64,000 bases of DNA from Chryseobacterium sp. 3008163 (GCF_003669035.1 NZ_CP033070.1:4340001-4404000), one strand, 5' to 3'. Counted from the stretch's first letter, positions 36,303 through 45,280 are shown. The notes: generated from the letters alone by a model not told the origin. Numbers and translations are program-made.

Positions 36303-36806
36303 ATGGAAAATAATCATTTCACAGCCAAATTAGAGATTATAGGAATCAATCCTTTTGTTTTTGTACCTGAAGAAATTTTAAATGAAATATTCGAAAAAGC
36401 GGGGAAAAATAAGAGCCCAATTCCTGTAAAAGGATTTGTGAATGGAAAAGAATTCAGACAAAATTTAATGAAATATCTTGGAGAATGGAGGTTGTATATC
36501 AATGTAACGATGCTAGAAAATTCACCAAAAAGAATTAGTGAAATTCTTGATGTTTCAATTGCTTACGATGATGCTGAAAGAACTCATACCATTCATCCGG
36601 AATTGGATAAGGCAATTAAAAATAATCCTATGGCGCTAGAAAATTTTGAAAATCTTGTGCCATCCAGAAGAAATGAACTCATCAAATATATTAACAATCT
36701 TAAAACTGAAGCTGCAGTTCAGAAAAATATAATTAAAATTGTCAGTCATCTAAAAGGTGAAACAGATTTTTTGGTAAGAATATTAATTAAAAATAAAATC
36801 TGGTAA
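36303..36806 (+). CDS. DUF1905 / YdeI-like protein
   Basis: The start at 36303 gives a 167-residue protein (MENNHFTAKLEIIGINPFVF). The N-terminal half carries the DUF1905 pattern (FVFVPEEI, VKGFVNGKEF, GEWRLYIN). The C-terminal half (IHPELDKAIKNNPMALENFE, LVPSRRNELIKYINN) matches the OmpD-associated/YdeI family, linked in E. coli to resistance to cationic peptides. It is cytosolic. The gene stands alone, divergent from transaldolase. Confidence 0.7.
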   Translation: MENNHFTAKLEIIGINPFVFVPEEILNEIFEKAGKNKSPIPVKGFVNGKEFRQNLMKYLGEWRLYINVTMLENSPKRISEILDVSIAYDDAERTHTIHPELDKAIKNNPMALENFENLVPSRRNELIKYINNLKTEAAVQKNIIKIVSHLKGETDFLVRILIKNKIW

Positions 36807-37022
36807 GTATTATTGGATTTATTTTAATATGATTAAGTATCATAATAAACTTTTTTATTAAAAAGTTAGAAATCAATTTCTTTGGAATACAATTTATCTT
36901 TAGTTGATGCTTATGGTAGTGGGAGTATATGCATGGCATACAAACGATACTTCCAGATATGTGAATGGAGGGTACGTGGAAGGTGAATTTTCCGGATGGT
37001 AATAAAAAATAATAAACAAACA

Positions 37023-37047
37023 AAACCCATGAAAAATTCATGGGTTT
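37023..37047 (-). terminator. Rho-independent terminator
   Basis: AAACCCATGAA (37023-37033) pairs with TTCATGGGTTT (37037-37047) around AAA. It lies 54 bases beyond the fabI stop. Confidence 0.7.
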
Positions 37048-37100
37048 ATTTATTGAATGAGCCTTTATAAATGCTCATAAGATTTTTTAATAATCAATTA

Positions 37101-37904
37101 TTAGTCATACTTGCTGATGACTTTTTGCGTAACTCCTGAGCTGCTGAATCCTCCGTCATGGAATAAATTCTGCATCGTTACTTTCTTGGTAAGATCTGAG
37201 AATAAAGTTACACAGTAATCTGCACACTCAAGAGCTGATGCATTTCCTAGTGGAGACATATCTTCAGCATATCCTAAGAAACCTCCGAAACCTTTTACTC
37301 CGCTTCCTGCAGTAGTAACGGTAGGAGACTGAGAAACAGTATTTACACGCACTTTTCTGTCACCCCAATAGTATCCGAAAGTTCTTGCAATGCTTTCTAA
37401 GTATGCTTTGTTATCAGACATATCATTGTAGTCTGGGAATGTTCTTTGAGCTGCAATATAAGTAAGAGCCAAAATGCTTCCCCATTCATTCATACAGTCT
37501 TTTTCCCACGCTGTACGCATTACTTTATGGAAAGATACTGCTGAGATATCCCAACCTTTTTCTGTCCAATCGTAATTCATCTCAGTATAGTGTTTTCCCT
37601 TTCTTACATTTACGGACATTCCTATCGAGTGAAGAATAAAATCTATTTTCCCAAATTTTGCGATTGCAGCATCAAAAAGTTTATCAAGATCTTCAGTAGA
37701 AGTAGCATCTGCACCAATTACTTCAGAACCTGTTTTTTCAGCTAATCCGTTCAGTTCTCCCATTCTAAGTGCGATAGGAGCGTTAGATAATATAAATTCA
37801 GCGCCTTCTTCATGGCATCTCTCAGCAACTTTCCATGCGATAGATTGTTCATTAAGGGCTCCAAAAATAATTCCTTTCTTCCCTTTAAGTAAACCGTATG
37901 ACAT
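37101..37904 (-). CDS. fabI: Enoyl-ACP reductase (NADH)
   Basis: This 267-residue short-chain dehydrogenase-type enzyme reduces the enoyl-ACP double bond in the last step of each fatty-acid elongation round. The N-terminus MSYGLLKGKKGIIFGALNEQ carries the FabI nucleotide-binding variant (GALNEQSIAW). The catalytic pair reads Tyr-x6-Lys (YNDMSDNKA), and ADATSTEDL and GIGVS-like elements are as expected. A -7 box lies 24 bases upstream, and a terminator follows the stop. It is the target of triclosan in other bacteria. Confidence 0.92.
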   Translation of the reverse strand: MSYGLLKGKKGIIFGALNEQSIAWKVAERCHEEGAEFILSNAPIALRMGELNGLAEKTGSEVIGADATSTEDLDKLFDAAIAKFGKIDFILHSIGMSVNVRKGKHYTEMNYDWTEKGWDISAVSFHKVMRTAWEKDCMNEWGSILALTYIAAQRTFPDYNDMSDNKAYLESIARTFGYYWGDRKVRVNTVSQSPTVTTAGSGVKGFGGFLGYAEDMSPLGNASALECADYCVTLFSDLTKKVTMQNLFHDGGFSSSGVTQKVISKYD

Positions 37905-37927
37905 AATTTTTTAATGTTTAATATCTA

Positions 37928-37935
37928 CAAATGTA
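37928..37935 (-). promoter_or_regulatory. Bacteroidota -7 box for fabI
   Basis: On the minus strand TACATTTG matches TAnnTTTG and lies 24-31 bases upstream of the fabI start. No convincing TTG is seen at the usual -33 distance. Confidence 0.45.
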
Positions 37936-37963
37936 GCAATAATTTATGTTTAGGACATAATAA

Positions 37964-37994
37964 AAAACGGAGCCTTTGCAAAAAGACTCCATTT
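37964..37994 (-). terminator. Rho-independent terminator
   Basis: On the minus strand GGAGTCTTT pairs with AAAGGCTCC (eight of nine positions) and is followed by GTTTTTT. It lies about 32 bases after the stop of the 38026 gene. Confidence 0.55.
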
Positions 37995-38025
37995 TCTTTG
38001 AATATATTTAAAAGACTGAATTTTT

Positions 38026-38325
38026 CTAATTCGTTTTCTTGTTCCATTCTGCTTTCACATCTTCAGCAGCATCTTTTGTTTTTTCCCATGCATCGTTTGC
38101 GCCATCTTTAATGTCTTCCCAAGTTTCAGAAGCATTAGCTTTCACTCTGTCTAGCCAGTCTTCCTGATTAGCTTCCTGATCATTATCACGTTTTTCTTTG
38201 ATATAATCTCTTGCCTTGTCAGCTAAATCACTGATTTTCCATTTTGCGTCACTTGCAGTATTTCTTAATGCATCTTCTGTATTATTTACTGCTTTTTCTG
38301 CTTTGTTGTAATCTTGATTGTCCAT
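38026..38325 (-). CDS. Small charged helical protein (LEA/CsbD-like)
   Basis: A 99-residue protein rich in Lys, Asp, Glu and Ala with repeated WEDIKDGANDAWEKTKDAAE-type segments at about residues 70-90. This is a long amphipathic helix pattern as in LEA, CsbD and apolipoprotein-like stress proteins. There is no signal peptide or membrane helix. A role in stress protection is a guess from composition. It is transcribed alone. Confidence 0.6.
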   Translation of the reverse strand: MDNQDYNKAEKAVNNTEDALRNTASDAKWKISDLADKARDYIKEKRDNDQEANQEDWLDRVKANASETWEDIKDGANDAWEKTKDAAEDVKAEWNKKTN

Positions 38326-38753
38326 AATATTGTCGTATTTAAGTGTTATATATTAGATTAAACAAGAACTATTCCTAAAAAAAAATGTGATAGTTAAAGT
38401 TTTCATAAAATTTAAATAATCTTTTACGCTTGTCTGAATTTATACTTGTAGAATTATGATGATTTGTTTTTTTAAGTGAAATTCTTATATCATAGGCAGA
38501 TTTGGTACAAACAGAGGAATAAACTTCGGTGCTTTATCCAATACCTTTACAAATGGGGTTGCGTAGTTCTTTATTAAATATTCAAATTAACTTGAAAATA
38601 TAAATGGCAGTTCTGCTTCATTAACTCACGGATATTTTTATGTAACGATTAATGAGTTTTTAAGAAGCATTATTAAATTTTACTTAAACCAAAAAAATCC
38701 GTCATACAATTTTATGTGACGGATTTTATTCGTTGAAATAAAATTTTCTATTA
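38326..38753. other. Intergenic region with decayed coding traces
   Basis: A 428-base gap. A plus frame from 38492 reads IGRFGTNRGINFGALSNTFT to a stop at 38564, then continues in the same frame after a second stop as NGSSASLTHGYFYVTINEFL. The likeness to a secreted beta protein is weak, so it may be a decayed gene. Its right end contains the terminator of the outer-membrane protein gene. Confidence 0.35.
38694..38727 (-). terminator. Rho-independent terminator
   Basis: AAAATCCGTCA pairs with TGACGGATTTT around a T-rich loop, 27 bases past the outer-membrane protein stop. A and T tails on both sides suit termination. Confidence 0.7.
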
Positions 38754-39476
38754 CTAGAATTTGTAAGCTAAACCTAACTGAAATCCTCTGTTGGTATTGA
38801 TGTTTTTCTGAGCATCATTTACTGCATCCGAATTGTTGGCAATATGAGTAAGACTATTTACATATCTCGCATTGATACCAAGATTAGGAGTGAAATAATA
38901 TCCTAAACCAAGACCTAAACCAACGTTGAATTTTTTGATATCGTCTTTGTTGATGCTTTCTGATGACGATTGTGTCTGAGTAACCGTATTGCCTGCAGTT
39001 GTAGTTGCAATTGTTTGCTCACCTTTGTTTTTTCCGTCTACAAAATAACTAAACTCAGGACCTGCCTCAATATAAAAATTCTTTGATGGTTTCATCTGTA
39101 ACATTAGTGGTACAGAAACATAATTTAGCGATGTTGTGAAATCTGTTTTTGTTCTTACACTTGTGGCACCGGTGATAATTTCCGTATCAGAAACTACACT
39201 TTTGGCTCCCATTTGATTGTATAAAACCTCCGGCTGTAAAGCAAATTTCTCTGATAAAGGAATATTTACAAAAACCCCTGCATTAAAGCCTATTTTTTGA
39301 TTTTTACCATTTAATTCTTGTTCACTAAATTGAGTTGCTGTAGCAGCACCTTTTATACCAAATCTTACGGGTTCTTTAACGTGAAGTGGTTGTGGCTGAG
39401 CTGATATAGTTTCTACCTCTTGTGCAAATGCAAATGATCCGGCAACAACTGCCAATCCTAAAAATAACTTTTTCAT
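38754..39476 (-). CDS. Outer-membrane beta-barrel protein
   Basis: This 240-residue protein has a signal peptide (1-18, ending FAFA) and then alternating hydrophobic strands (FGIKGAATATQF, FALQPEVLYNQMGAK, FYIEAGPEFSYFV, LGLGLGYYFTPNLGIN) ending in FQLGLAYKF with a C-terminal Phe. It is an OmpA/PorT-like eight-strand barrel of the outer membrane. It is about 40% alike by eye to the next protein (39692-40384), so they are tandem paralogues, each with its own terminator. Function is unknown; it may be structural or adhesive. Confidence 0.82.
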   Translation of the reverse strand: MKKLFLGLAVVAGSFAFAQEVETISAQPQPLHVKEPVRFGIKGAATATQFSEQELNGKNQKIGFNAGVFVNIPLSEKFALQPEVLYNQMGAKSVVSDTEIITGATSVRTKTDFTTSLNYVSVPLMLQMKPSKNFYIEAGPEFSYFVDGKNKGEQTIATTTAGNTVTQTQSSSESINKDDIKKFNVGLGLGLGYYFTPNLGINARYVNSLTHIANNSDAVNDAQKNINTNRGFQLGLAYKF

Positions 39477-39621
39477 AATCTTTCTTTTAATATTAAATAG
39501 AGTGTTGCTTAGTAATTATATTTTTAATTACTGAACAATTAATTATCATTTAAAAATTCATTTTAAACACCAATGAAACGAGAATGTCATGATGTGAGAA
39601 TGGCGATTCTGCCAAAAAAAA

Positions 39622-39651
39622 GAGGTTAGGAGTTATGTAAAACCTAACCTC
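39622..39651 (-). terminator. Rho-independent terminator
   Basis: GAGGTTAGG (39622-39630) pairs with CCTAACCTC (39643-39651) around a 12-base loop. It lies 41 bases past the stop of the second barrel gene, with A-rich flanks becoming Ts on the minus strand. Confidence 0.65.
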
Positions 39652-39691
39652 ACGTATATTGAATTAAAATTTGTCTAAAAACTTACAGTCC

Positions 39692-40384
39692 TTAGAATTT
39701 GTAAGCCAAACCTACTTGGAAAGTATTGTTTCTTACTGCATCAGAACCATTTGGTCTGTCTTTAGCAACATCAGTTACACCAGCAACATATCTCGCTGTG
39801 ATACCAATATTATCTGTGAAGTAATAACCAGCACCAAGACCGATACCAAAATTGAATGTATTTAAATTATCCTTATCAATTTTGTCACTATAACTTGCTG
39901 ATGATGTAGAAGTGTTAGAACCTGTTGTAACGGTAGTAGTTCTATCACCTTTATTTTTAGCTCCAACTAAAAATCCGAATTCAGGACCTGCTTCAACATA
40001 GAAGTTTGGCACAAAATTATATTGGAACATTACAGGAACTGCAATGTAATCAAGATTTGTTGAATAAGATTCAACATTTCTAGTTGTTGTACCAAGTACT
40101 GTAAATTCGTTTGTGCTTTCTATTTTAGCTCCATACTGACTATACAAAACCTCTGGCTGAATACTAAAAGATTCTGCTACCGGAATTGTTGCGAAAATAC
40201 CAGCGTTAAAACCGATTTTTGATTTTTGGTCTTCAAGACCTGCATCTTTAGATAATGAAGAAACGTTCATACCACCTTTAACACCGAATCTTACATCTGA
40301 TGAAGATGTTGATTTAGTTGTTGTTGTCTGAGCGAATGCTAATGAACCTGCTGTAATTGCTAGTCCTAAAATTAACTTTTTCAT
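39692..40384 (-). CDS. Outer-membrane beta-barrel protein (paralogue)
   Basis: A 230-residue protein with a signal peptide (1-18, ending LAFA) and the same strand pattern as its neighbour: RFGVKGGMNVSSL, FSIQPEVLYSQYGAKI, FYVEAGPEFGFLVGAKNKGD, GLGAGYYFTDNIGITARYV and the terminal FQVGLAYKF. Both therefore arose by duplication. They likely form eight-stranded barrels in the outer membrane. There is no catalytic motif. The tandem copies keep separate promoter regions and terminators. Confidence 0.82.
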   Translation of the reverse strand: MKKLILGLAITAGSLAFAQTTTTKSTSSSDVRFGVKGGMNVSSLSKDAGLEDQKSKIGFNAGIFATIPVAESFSIQPEVLYSQYGAKIESTNEFTVLGTTTRNVESYSTNLDYIAVPVMFQYNFVPNFYVEAGPEFGFLVGAKNKGDRTTTVTTGSNTSTSSASYSDKIDKDNLNTFNFGIGLGAGYYFTDNIGITARYVAGVTDVAKDRPNGSDAVRNNTFQVGLAYKF

Positions 40385-40613
40385 AACTTTAAATTTTTAA
40401 TATTTACTATTTCCTAATTTTAAATTTTACTGTCAAATTTTTCATTTTGACGAGTGGTATCTTTCAAATTGTTTGCCAAAATCAAAATTATGGGTCTTTA
40501 CAAGATATGATAGATATCATTAAATTGAAAATATATTTTTAAATAGCTCAAAACCAAGTATTTAAATTGTGTATTAAAATAATATGCTATAAATAATATT
40601 TGTTAAATTTAGC

Positions 40614-41660
40614 TTAAAAATTACTCAGTTTTCTATAAAAATCCAATGATTTTTGAATGTTTTGTGTCTTGCATTCGTGGTCAAAAACACAAGAACCAAT
40701 TCCTGAAAGTAAGGAAAAGTTGATTTTCGTGTCTGCATTCTTCTTATCATTTAATAATAATCTGAAAATATCGTCATCTTTAAATTCATCTAAATCTATA
40801 AATGAATAATATTTCTGAATGTTTTCGATAATCAATTCTGAATCTTCTTTTGAAATCAAACCTTCCAAATAAGAAAGATATGTTTCGCAAATCATCCCCA
40901 GTGCTACAGCCTCACCGTGGAGAATAGGATTCTCTTTTTCTAAACATAAGCTTTCTATCGCATGACCAATTGTGTGGCCAAAATTCAGGGTTTTTCTTAT
41001 ATTTTTCTCGTGAAAATCTTTCTCTACAACTTCCTGCTTAATATCCATTGAAGTCTGAATGTGTGGAAGAATACCTTCAACGTCTAGTTTCTGAATTTGA
41101 GTTAAATTTTCCCAATGAGCTTTGTCTGCAATCAAACCATGTTTCAGCATTTCGGCAAAGCCGCTTCGCAGTTCTTTATAAGGAAGCGTTTCTAAAAACT
41201 GAGGATACACAAAAATCTGCTCCGGAAAACTGAATGTTCCTACCATATTTTTATAATGTATCAGATCAATTCCAGTTTTTCCGCCAATAGATGCATCACA
41301 CATGGATAGAAGAGTAGTAGGAATATTGATAAACTGAATCCCTCTTTTATAGGTAGAAGCAATAAAACCACCCATGTCGGTGATTACGCCACCGCCAAGA
41401 TTCATGATCAGAGCTTTTCGGTCGGCCTGCATTTCTGTTAAAATTTCCCACAATTGAGTGACCGTCTGAATGTTTTTCATTTCCTCACCAGGCTCAACTT
41501 CCAGAATTTCAAAATTGATTTCTGTTTCCAAATTTCCCAAAAGTACAGGAAGACAGTATTCATGCGTATTTTCGTCTACAAGAATAAATATTTTGCTGAA
41601 TGTGTTTTGAGTAATAAAATCGTTGAGCTGAGAAAAATTTTGGTCTAAAAAAGTAATCAT
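40614..41660 (-). CDS. aroB: 3-dehydroquinate synthase
   Basis: The start at 41660 gives a 348-residue protein beginning MITFLDQNFSQLNDFITQNT; the longer frame adds 14 residues and lacks support. It has NLGGGVITDMGGFIASTYKRGI, PTTLLSMCDASIGGKTGID and FGHTIGHAIES, the NAD, phosphate and zinc-binding motifs of AroB. The enzyme makes 3-dehydroquinate from DAHP in the second step of the shikimate pathway. It lies divergent from the pseudouridine synthase. Confidence 0.9.
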   Translation of the reverse strand: MITFLDQNFSQLNDFITQNTFSKIFILVDENTHEYCLPVLLGNLETEINFEILEVEPGEEMKNIQTVTQLWEILTEMQADRKALIMNLGGGVITDMGGFIASTYKRGIQFINIPTTLLSMCDASIGGKTGIDLIHYKNMVGTFSFPEQIFVYPQFLETLPYKELRSGFAEMLKHGLIADKAHWENLTQIQKLDVEGILPHIQTSMDIKQEVVEKDFHEKNIRKTLNFGHTIGHAIESLCLEKENPILHGEAVALGMICETYLSYLEGLISKEDSELIIENIQKYYSFIDLDEFKDDDIFRLLLNDKKNADTKINFSLLSGIGSCVFDHECKTQNIQKSLDFYRKLSNF

Positions 41661-41740
41661 TTTTTGATTTTTGAATAAATTAATAAGCAAACAATTGTAC
41701 AAAGTTATGATTCTTAATTTCTAACTCGTAACTAAATCAC

Positions 41741-41748
41741 TATCTTTG
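41741..41748 (+). promoter_or_regulatory. Bacteroidota -7 box (TATCTTTG)
   Basis: TATCTTTG is a perfect TAnnTTTG match 14 bases before the pseudouridine synthase start at 41763. The -33 TTG is not evident at 19-21 bases upstream. Confidence 0.5.
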
Positions 41749-41762
41749 CAAAAATATTTAGA

Positions 41763-42998
41763 ATGAGCAGAGACAATAATAATTCAGGAAGACCAAAAAA
41801 ACCGAGATCTTCAACAAGAAATTCGGACAGTCCTCGCTCTCCTAAATCTGGAAATTCTTCAGATTCAAAATCTTTCAAAAAGCCGTTCTCTAAAACTGGC
41901 GGAAGAAGTTTTGAGCCAAAAGATAGAGATGACAATGGCTCATCAAAATCTGAGAAAAAGCCTTTCGGCAGAAGCGAAAGAGATACAGACAGCTCTACAC
42001 CTTTTTCAAAACCTGATTCTAGGAGATCTGATACTAGCTATGAGAGTCGAATGGAAAAGAAATACTCAAAAACTGAAAAAGAACCATTTGTATCCAACAA
42101 AGGTGAAGAAAAGAAATCTTTCGGATCTAAAAGGGGAGGTGTAAGAAGTACTAATACCAGAGATAAATACGAAAGAGGAAGCTTAAAATATGGAAGAAGA
42201 CCTGGCAGCGAAACTGACAGAGATGACGACAGAGCAAAATCTTTTGTACAAAAAAGAAGATTCAAAAAGGTTGAAAAGGATGTTCATAAAGACACGATTC
42301 GTCTTAATAAATACATCGCAAACTCAGGAATTTGCAGCAGGAGAGAAGCAGACGACTTAATCGTTCAAGGATTGGTAGAGGTCAACGGAAAGGTGGTTAC
42401 CGAAATGGGATATCAGGTTGAGAAAACGGATAAAGTAGTTTTCGACGGACAAGGTATCACTCCGGAAAAACCGGTTTATGTACTTTTGAATAAGCCAAAA
42501 GGATATATTTCTACAACCAAAGATGACAAAGCAAGAAAAACCGTAATGGATTTGGTTGCCAATGCATCACCATATCGTCTTTTCCCGGTGGGAAGACTAG
42601 ACCGTTCTACAACGGGAGTTATTCTTTTGACCAATGATGGTCACATGACGAAGAAGCTGACGCACCCATCTTTTGATTCTAAAAAAATCTATCATGTAAC
42701 TTTGGATAAGAAATTGACCAATGAAGACATGAAACTAATTGTAGAAGGTATTCGTTTGGAAGAAGGTATTGCTGTTGTAGATCAAATTTCGTTCATCGAA
42801 GGGAAACCAAGAAATGAAATTGGAATGGAAATCAGCATCGGTTGGAACCGTCTTATCAGAAGAATTTTCCAAAGATTAGGATACGAGGTGGAAGCATTAG
42901 ACAGAGTAATGTTTGCCGGAATGACGAAGAAAAACATCAAAAGAGGACACTGGAGAATCCTTACAGATTTAGAAGTGAATAACTTGAAAATGCTTTAA
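41763..42998 (+). CDS. Pseudouridine synthase (RluB/RsuA type) with long basic-acidic N-terminal tail
   Basis: This 411-residue protein has an S4 RNA-binding domain (about 179-220, IRLNKYIANSGICSRREADD) and then a RsuA/RluB-type synthase whose catalytic Asp lies in VGRLDRSTTGVILL. It should isomerise a uridine in 23S or 16S rRNA. The first 175 residues are unusual: low-complexity Ser, Lys, Arg, Asp and Pro with repeated KPFG, FSKPDS-like blocks. This is expected to be disordered and to bind RNA. A terminator follows. Specificity (RluB, RsuA or RluE) is not resolved. Confidence 0.85.
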   Translation: MSRDNNNSGRPKKPRSSTRNSDSPRSPKSGNSSDSKSFKKPFSKTGGRSFEPKDRDDNGSSKSEKKPFGRSERDTDSSTPFSKPDSRRSDTSYESRMEKKYSKTEKEPFVSNKGEEKKSFGSKRGGVRSTNTRDKYERGSLKYGRRPGSETDRDDDRAKSFVQKRRFKKVEKDVHKDTIRLNKYIANSGICSRREADDLIVQGLVEVNGKVVTEMGYQVEKTDKVVFDGQGITPEKPVYVLLNKPKGYISTTKDDKARKTVMDLVANASPYRLFPVGRLDRSTTGVILLTNDGHMTKKLTHPSFDSKKIYHVTLDKKLTNEDMKLIVEGIRLEEGIAVVDQISFIEGKPRNEIGMEISIGWNRLIRRIFQRLGYEVEALDRVMFAGMTKKNIKRGHWRILTDLEVNNLKML

Positions 42999-43021
42999 TA
43001 AAGCTTTTAAGTTTAAAATAT

Positions 43022-43053
43022 AAAAGACGCAGAAAATTAATTCTGCGTCTTTT
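43022..43053 (+). terminator. Rho-independent terminator
   Basis: AAAAGACGCAGAA (43022-43034) pairs with TTCTGCGTCTTTT (43041-43053) and is followed by more Ts. It ends the pseudouridine synthase transcript. Confidence 0.8.
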
Positions 43054-43125
43054 TTTGTGATAAATTATCAGTTTAGTTTGTGTTTAGAATGAACTCATAA
43101 TTAATAATTCAAAACTTATAACAGA

Positions 43126-43731
43126 TTACCCCAAAACCGTCACCCCTTTCTGAATCATTTCAAAAATGGCATCTTTACCGTTATCTGGTTTTACATTGAC
43201 AGCTCGTGTTCCGTTAAAATGAAGACAGGTTACGTAGCCGTTTGCCACAGCATCTGTAGCCGTGAATTTTACACAGTAATCTAACGCCAGCCCAACAATT
43301 TCAACCAATTGAATATCATGATATTTTAAAAAGTCATCCAAACCGGTTTTCATAAAGTGATTATTATCCTGAAAACCACTGTAAGCATCAATTTCAGTAT
43401 TTTTTCCTTTTTGAATTACATGAGTAACTTTTTCTCTGTTCAGATCTTTATGAAATTCTGCCCCGAACGTTCCTTCCACACAGTGATCTGGCCACATAAA
43501 CTGCGGAACACCATTTAAAATAATACTTTCGCCAACTTTTCTATTGTTGTTGCTTGCAAAACTTTTATGATTTGCAGGATGCCAATCCTGAGTCAGAACA
43601 ATTTGGTCATATTCATTTTCTTCCATCAGAAGATTGATATACGGAATTACTTCGTTCGCTCCCGGAACGGCCAAAGCTCCGCCTTCACAAAAATCATTCT
43701 GAACATCGACTATTATTAATGCTTTTTTCAT
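43126..43731 (-). CDS. pncA: Nicotinamidase
   Basis: This 201-residue isochorismatase-fold enzyme starts MKKALIIVDVQNDFCEGG, where Asp9 is the catalytic aspartate and FCEGG the expected follow-on. Metal-binding residues lie in LTQDWHPANHKSF and CVEGTFG, and the nucleophile Cys is in GLALDYCVKFTATDA. It deaminates nicotinamide to nicotinate for NAD salvage and could also convert pyrazinamide. It stands alone. Confidence 0.9.
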   Translation of the reverse strand: MKKALIIVDVQNDFCEGGALAVPGANEVIPYINLLMEENEYDQIVLTQDWHPANHKSFASNNNRKVGESIILNGVPQFMWPDHCVEGTFGAEFHKDLNREKVTHVIQKGKNTEIDAYSGFQDNNHFMKTGLDDFLKYHDIQLVEIVGLALDYCVKFTATDAVANGYVTCLHFNGTRAVNVKPDNGKDAIFEMIQKGVTVLG

Positions 43732-43890
43732 ACTTATTATTATGGTTGATTTTTTTAATAATTTATTAAAATCTAATATTCAAAAATTTATCCAAATTTT
43801 AAATATCGGACAAAACGGCATTTAGAATATCGTTCTCAACCAATTTTATAAATGTGAAGAAGCTTATTGATGCTAAAAAATGAATGCTCA

Positions 43891-43960
43891 GTTTGTCATT
43901 CCGGAGGAATCTACTACGATATTTTATTTGCGATATGTAGATTCCTCCGGAATCACAAAC
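43891..43960. repeat. 24-bp inverted repeat (GTCATTCCGG family)
   Basis: GTTTGTCATTCCGGAGGAAT at 43891-43910, extended to CTAC at 43914, pairs with 43937-43960 at 23 of 24 positions around a 22-base centre. A related element lies at 51881-51965, so this is a dispersed palindromic repeat of the type often found between flavobacterial genes. Confidence 0.75.
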
Positions 43961-44060
43961 CTTATGGAAATTAAAAGGTTAAAAGTTTAAAATCTTTATT
44001 TTGTTAAAATTATTACAATCGGTATTTCATTTTCGAGGTATAAACCAAATATCAATAGCT

Positions 44061-44068
44061 TATCTTTG
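44061..44068 (+). promoter_or_regulatory. Bacteroidota -7 box (TATCTTTG)
   Basis: TATCTTTG matches TAnnTTTG perfectly and lies 17 bases before the DEAD-box helicase start at 44086. A TTG at the usual -33 spacing is not evident. Confidence 0.5.
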
Positions 44069-44085
44069 TAATAAATCAATATTTT

Positions 44086-45228
44086 ATGTCATTTGAGTCG
44101 TTAGGATTATCAAGCAATATTATTCATTCTGTTAAAAAGTTAGGTTACTTAAAACCATTTCCAATTCAGGAACAGGCAATTCCTGTAATTTTACAAGGAA
44201 AAGATTTGATGGGAATTGCGCAAACAGGTTCCGGAAAAACAGCTTGTTTTGTAATGCCTATTTTAGAGAAACTGCAAAATGCAGAAGTGAAAAAAGACCG
44301 TAACGTTCAGGTTTTGATATTGGTTCCTACACGAGAATTAGCGATTCAGATTGATGAAGTTTTCAGAGCTTTTACAGAAAACTTGAAACGTGAGATTCGT
44401 ACAATGGCAGTTTATGGAGGTGTTTCTATCAATCCTCAGATGAAAGGAATGTTTGGAGTAGAGGTTCTTATTGCAACACCTGGTCGTCTTTTAGATTTGA
44501 TCGATCATAATGCATTGAGCATTTCGGGAATTCAACATTTGGTGATTGATGAAGCCGACAAAATGTTTCAGTTAGGTTTCGGGGAAGAGATGGATAAGCT
44601 TTTCGGCATGATGCCTGTCATGAAACAGACGACGTTATTTTCTGCAACATTAGATGACAAGGTTTCTGAAATGAAGAAACGTATTTCAATGAATCCCACA
44701 TTGATTGAAATTAAAAAAGAAGAAGTTGAAATCGACAATATTGAGCAATTGGCATATCACGTTGCTCCGGAAGACAAAGGTCCATTTTTAAGATATTTAA
44801 TTAAAGAAAAGAAAGTTGAAAAAGCACTGATTTTTGTTTCGTCTACAAAATCTGCTGACAATTTGGTTGAAAAACTGAAGAAAAATAAAATTAAAGCTGT
44901 TGCTATTCACAGTCAGAAATCGCAAGGAGCCCGTAGAAATAACTTGGAAGAATTTAAAGTAAATGGTGCTCAGATTTTAGTAGCAACCGACTTGATTGGT
45001 CGCGGTATTCATATCGAGTCTTTGCCTTGTGTGATTAATTACGAATTGCCACGTTCGCCTTTAGATTATATTCATCGGATTGGTAGAACAGGTCGTGCAG
45101 GTGAAAAAGGAACTGCCATCAATATTCTGACGGATGATGAATTGCAACATTTCAGAGTGATTCAGAAGAAAATGGGGAAGAAAATCACTTTACAACGAAC
45201 AGAAGGTATTGATTTACACGGTTATTAA
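44086..45228 (+). CDS. DEAD-box ATP-dependent RNA helicase
   Basis: This 380-residue protein has all core motifs: Q-motif FPIQEQAIP, motif I AQTGSGKT, Ia PTRELA, motif II VIDEAD, motif III SAT, and motif VI HRIGRTGR. The two RecA domains are complete, but it lacks a long C-terminal RNA-binding tail, so it is a minimal DEAD-box protein of the RhlE/SrmB kind. It probably remodels rRNA or mRNA structure, perhaps at low temperature. It has a -7 box 17 bases upstream and a terminator after it. Confidence 0.88.
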   Translation: MSFESLGLSSNIIHSVKKLGYLKPFPIQEQAIPVILQGKDLMGIAQTGSGKTACFVMPILEKLQNAEVKKDRNVQVLILVPTRELAIQIDEVFRAFTENLKREIRTMAVYGGVSINPQMKGMFGVEVLIATPGRLLDLIDHNALSISGIQHLVIDEADKMFQLGFGEEMDKLFGMMPVMKQTTLFSATLDDKVSEMKKRISMNPTLIEIKKEEVEIDNIEQLAYHVAPEDKGPFLRYLIKEKKVEKALIFVSSTKSADNLVEKLKKNKIKAVAIHSQKSQGARRNNLEEFKVNGAQILVATDLIGRGIHIESLPCVINYELPRSPLDYIHRIGRTGRAGEKGTAINILTDDELQHFRVIQKKMGKKITLQRTEGIDLHGY

Positions 45229-45250
45229 TGTATTTAATTAAACTTATAAT

Positions 45251-45280
45251 AAACTTCAATTTTTAAAAGAATTGGAGTTT
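45251..45280 (+). terminator. Rho-independent terminator
   Basis: AAACTTCAATT (45251-45261) pairs with AATTGGAGTTT (45270-45280) with one G-T pair and is followed by TTTT. It ends the helicase transcript. Confidence 0.6.

Larger units (their letters stand above)
43732..44085. other. Intergenic region with inverted repeat and helicase promoter
   Basis: A 354-base gap. It contains an inverted repeat at 43891-43960 and, near its right end, the -7 box for the helicase gene. The rest is AT-rich with no coding frame. Confidence 0.5.

Noticed and set aside
36907..37002. A 31-codon frame reading MLMVVGVYAWHTNDTSRYVN and ending EFSGW.
   Set aside because: It has no ribosome-binding site or recognised family, and a stop lies just upstream. 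It may be a gene remnant, but the support is too thin to annotate.
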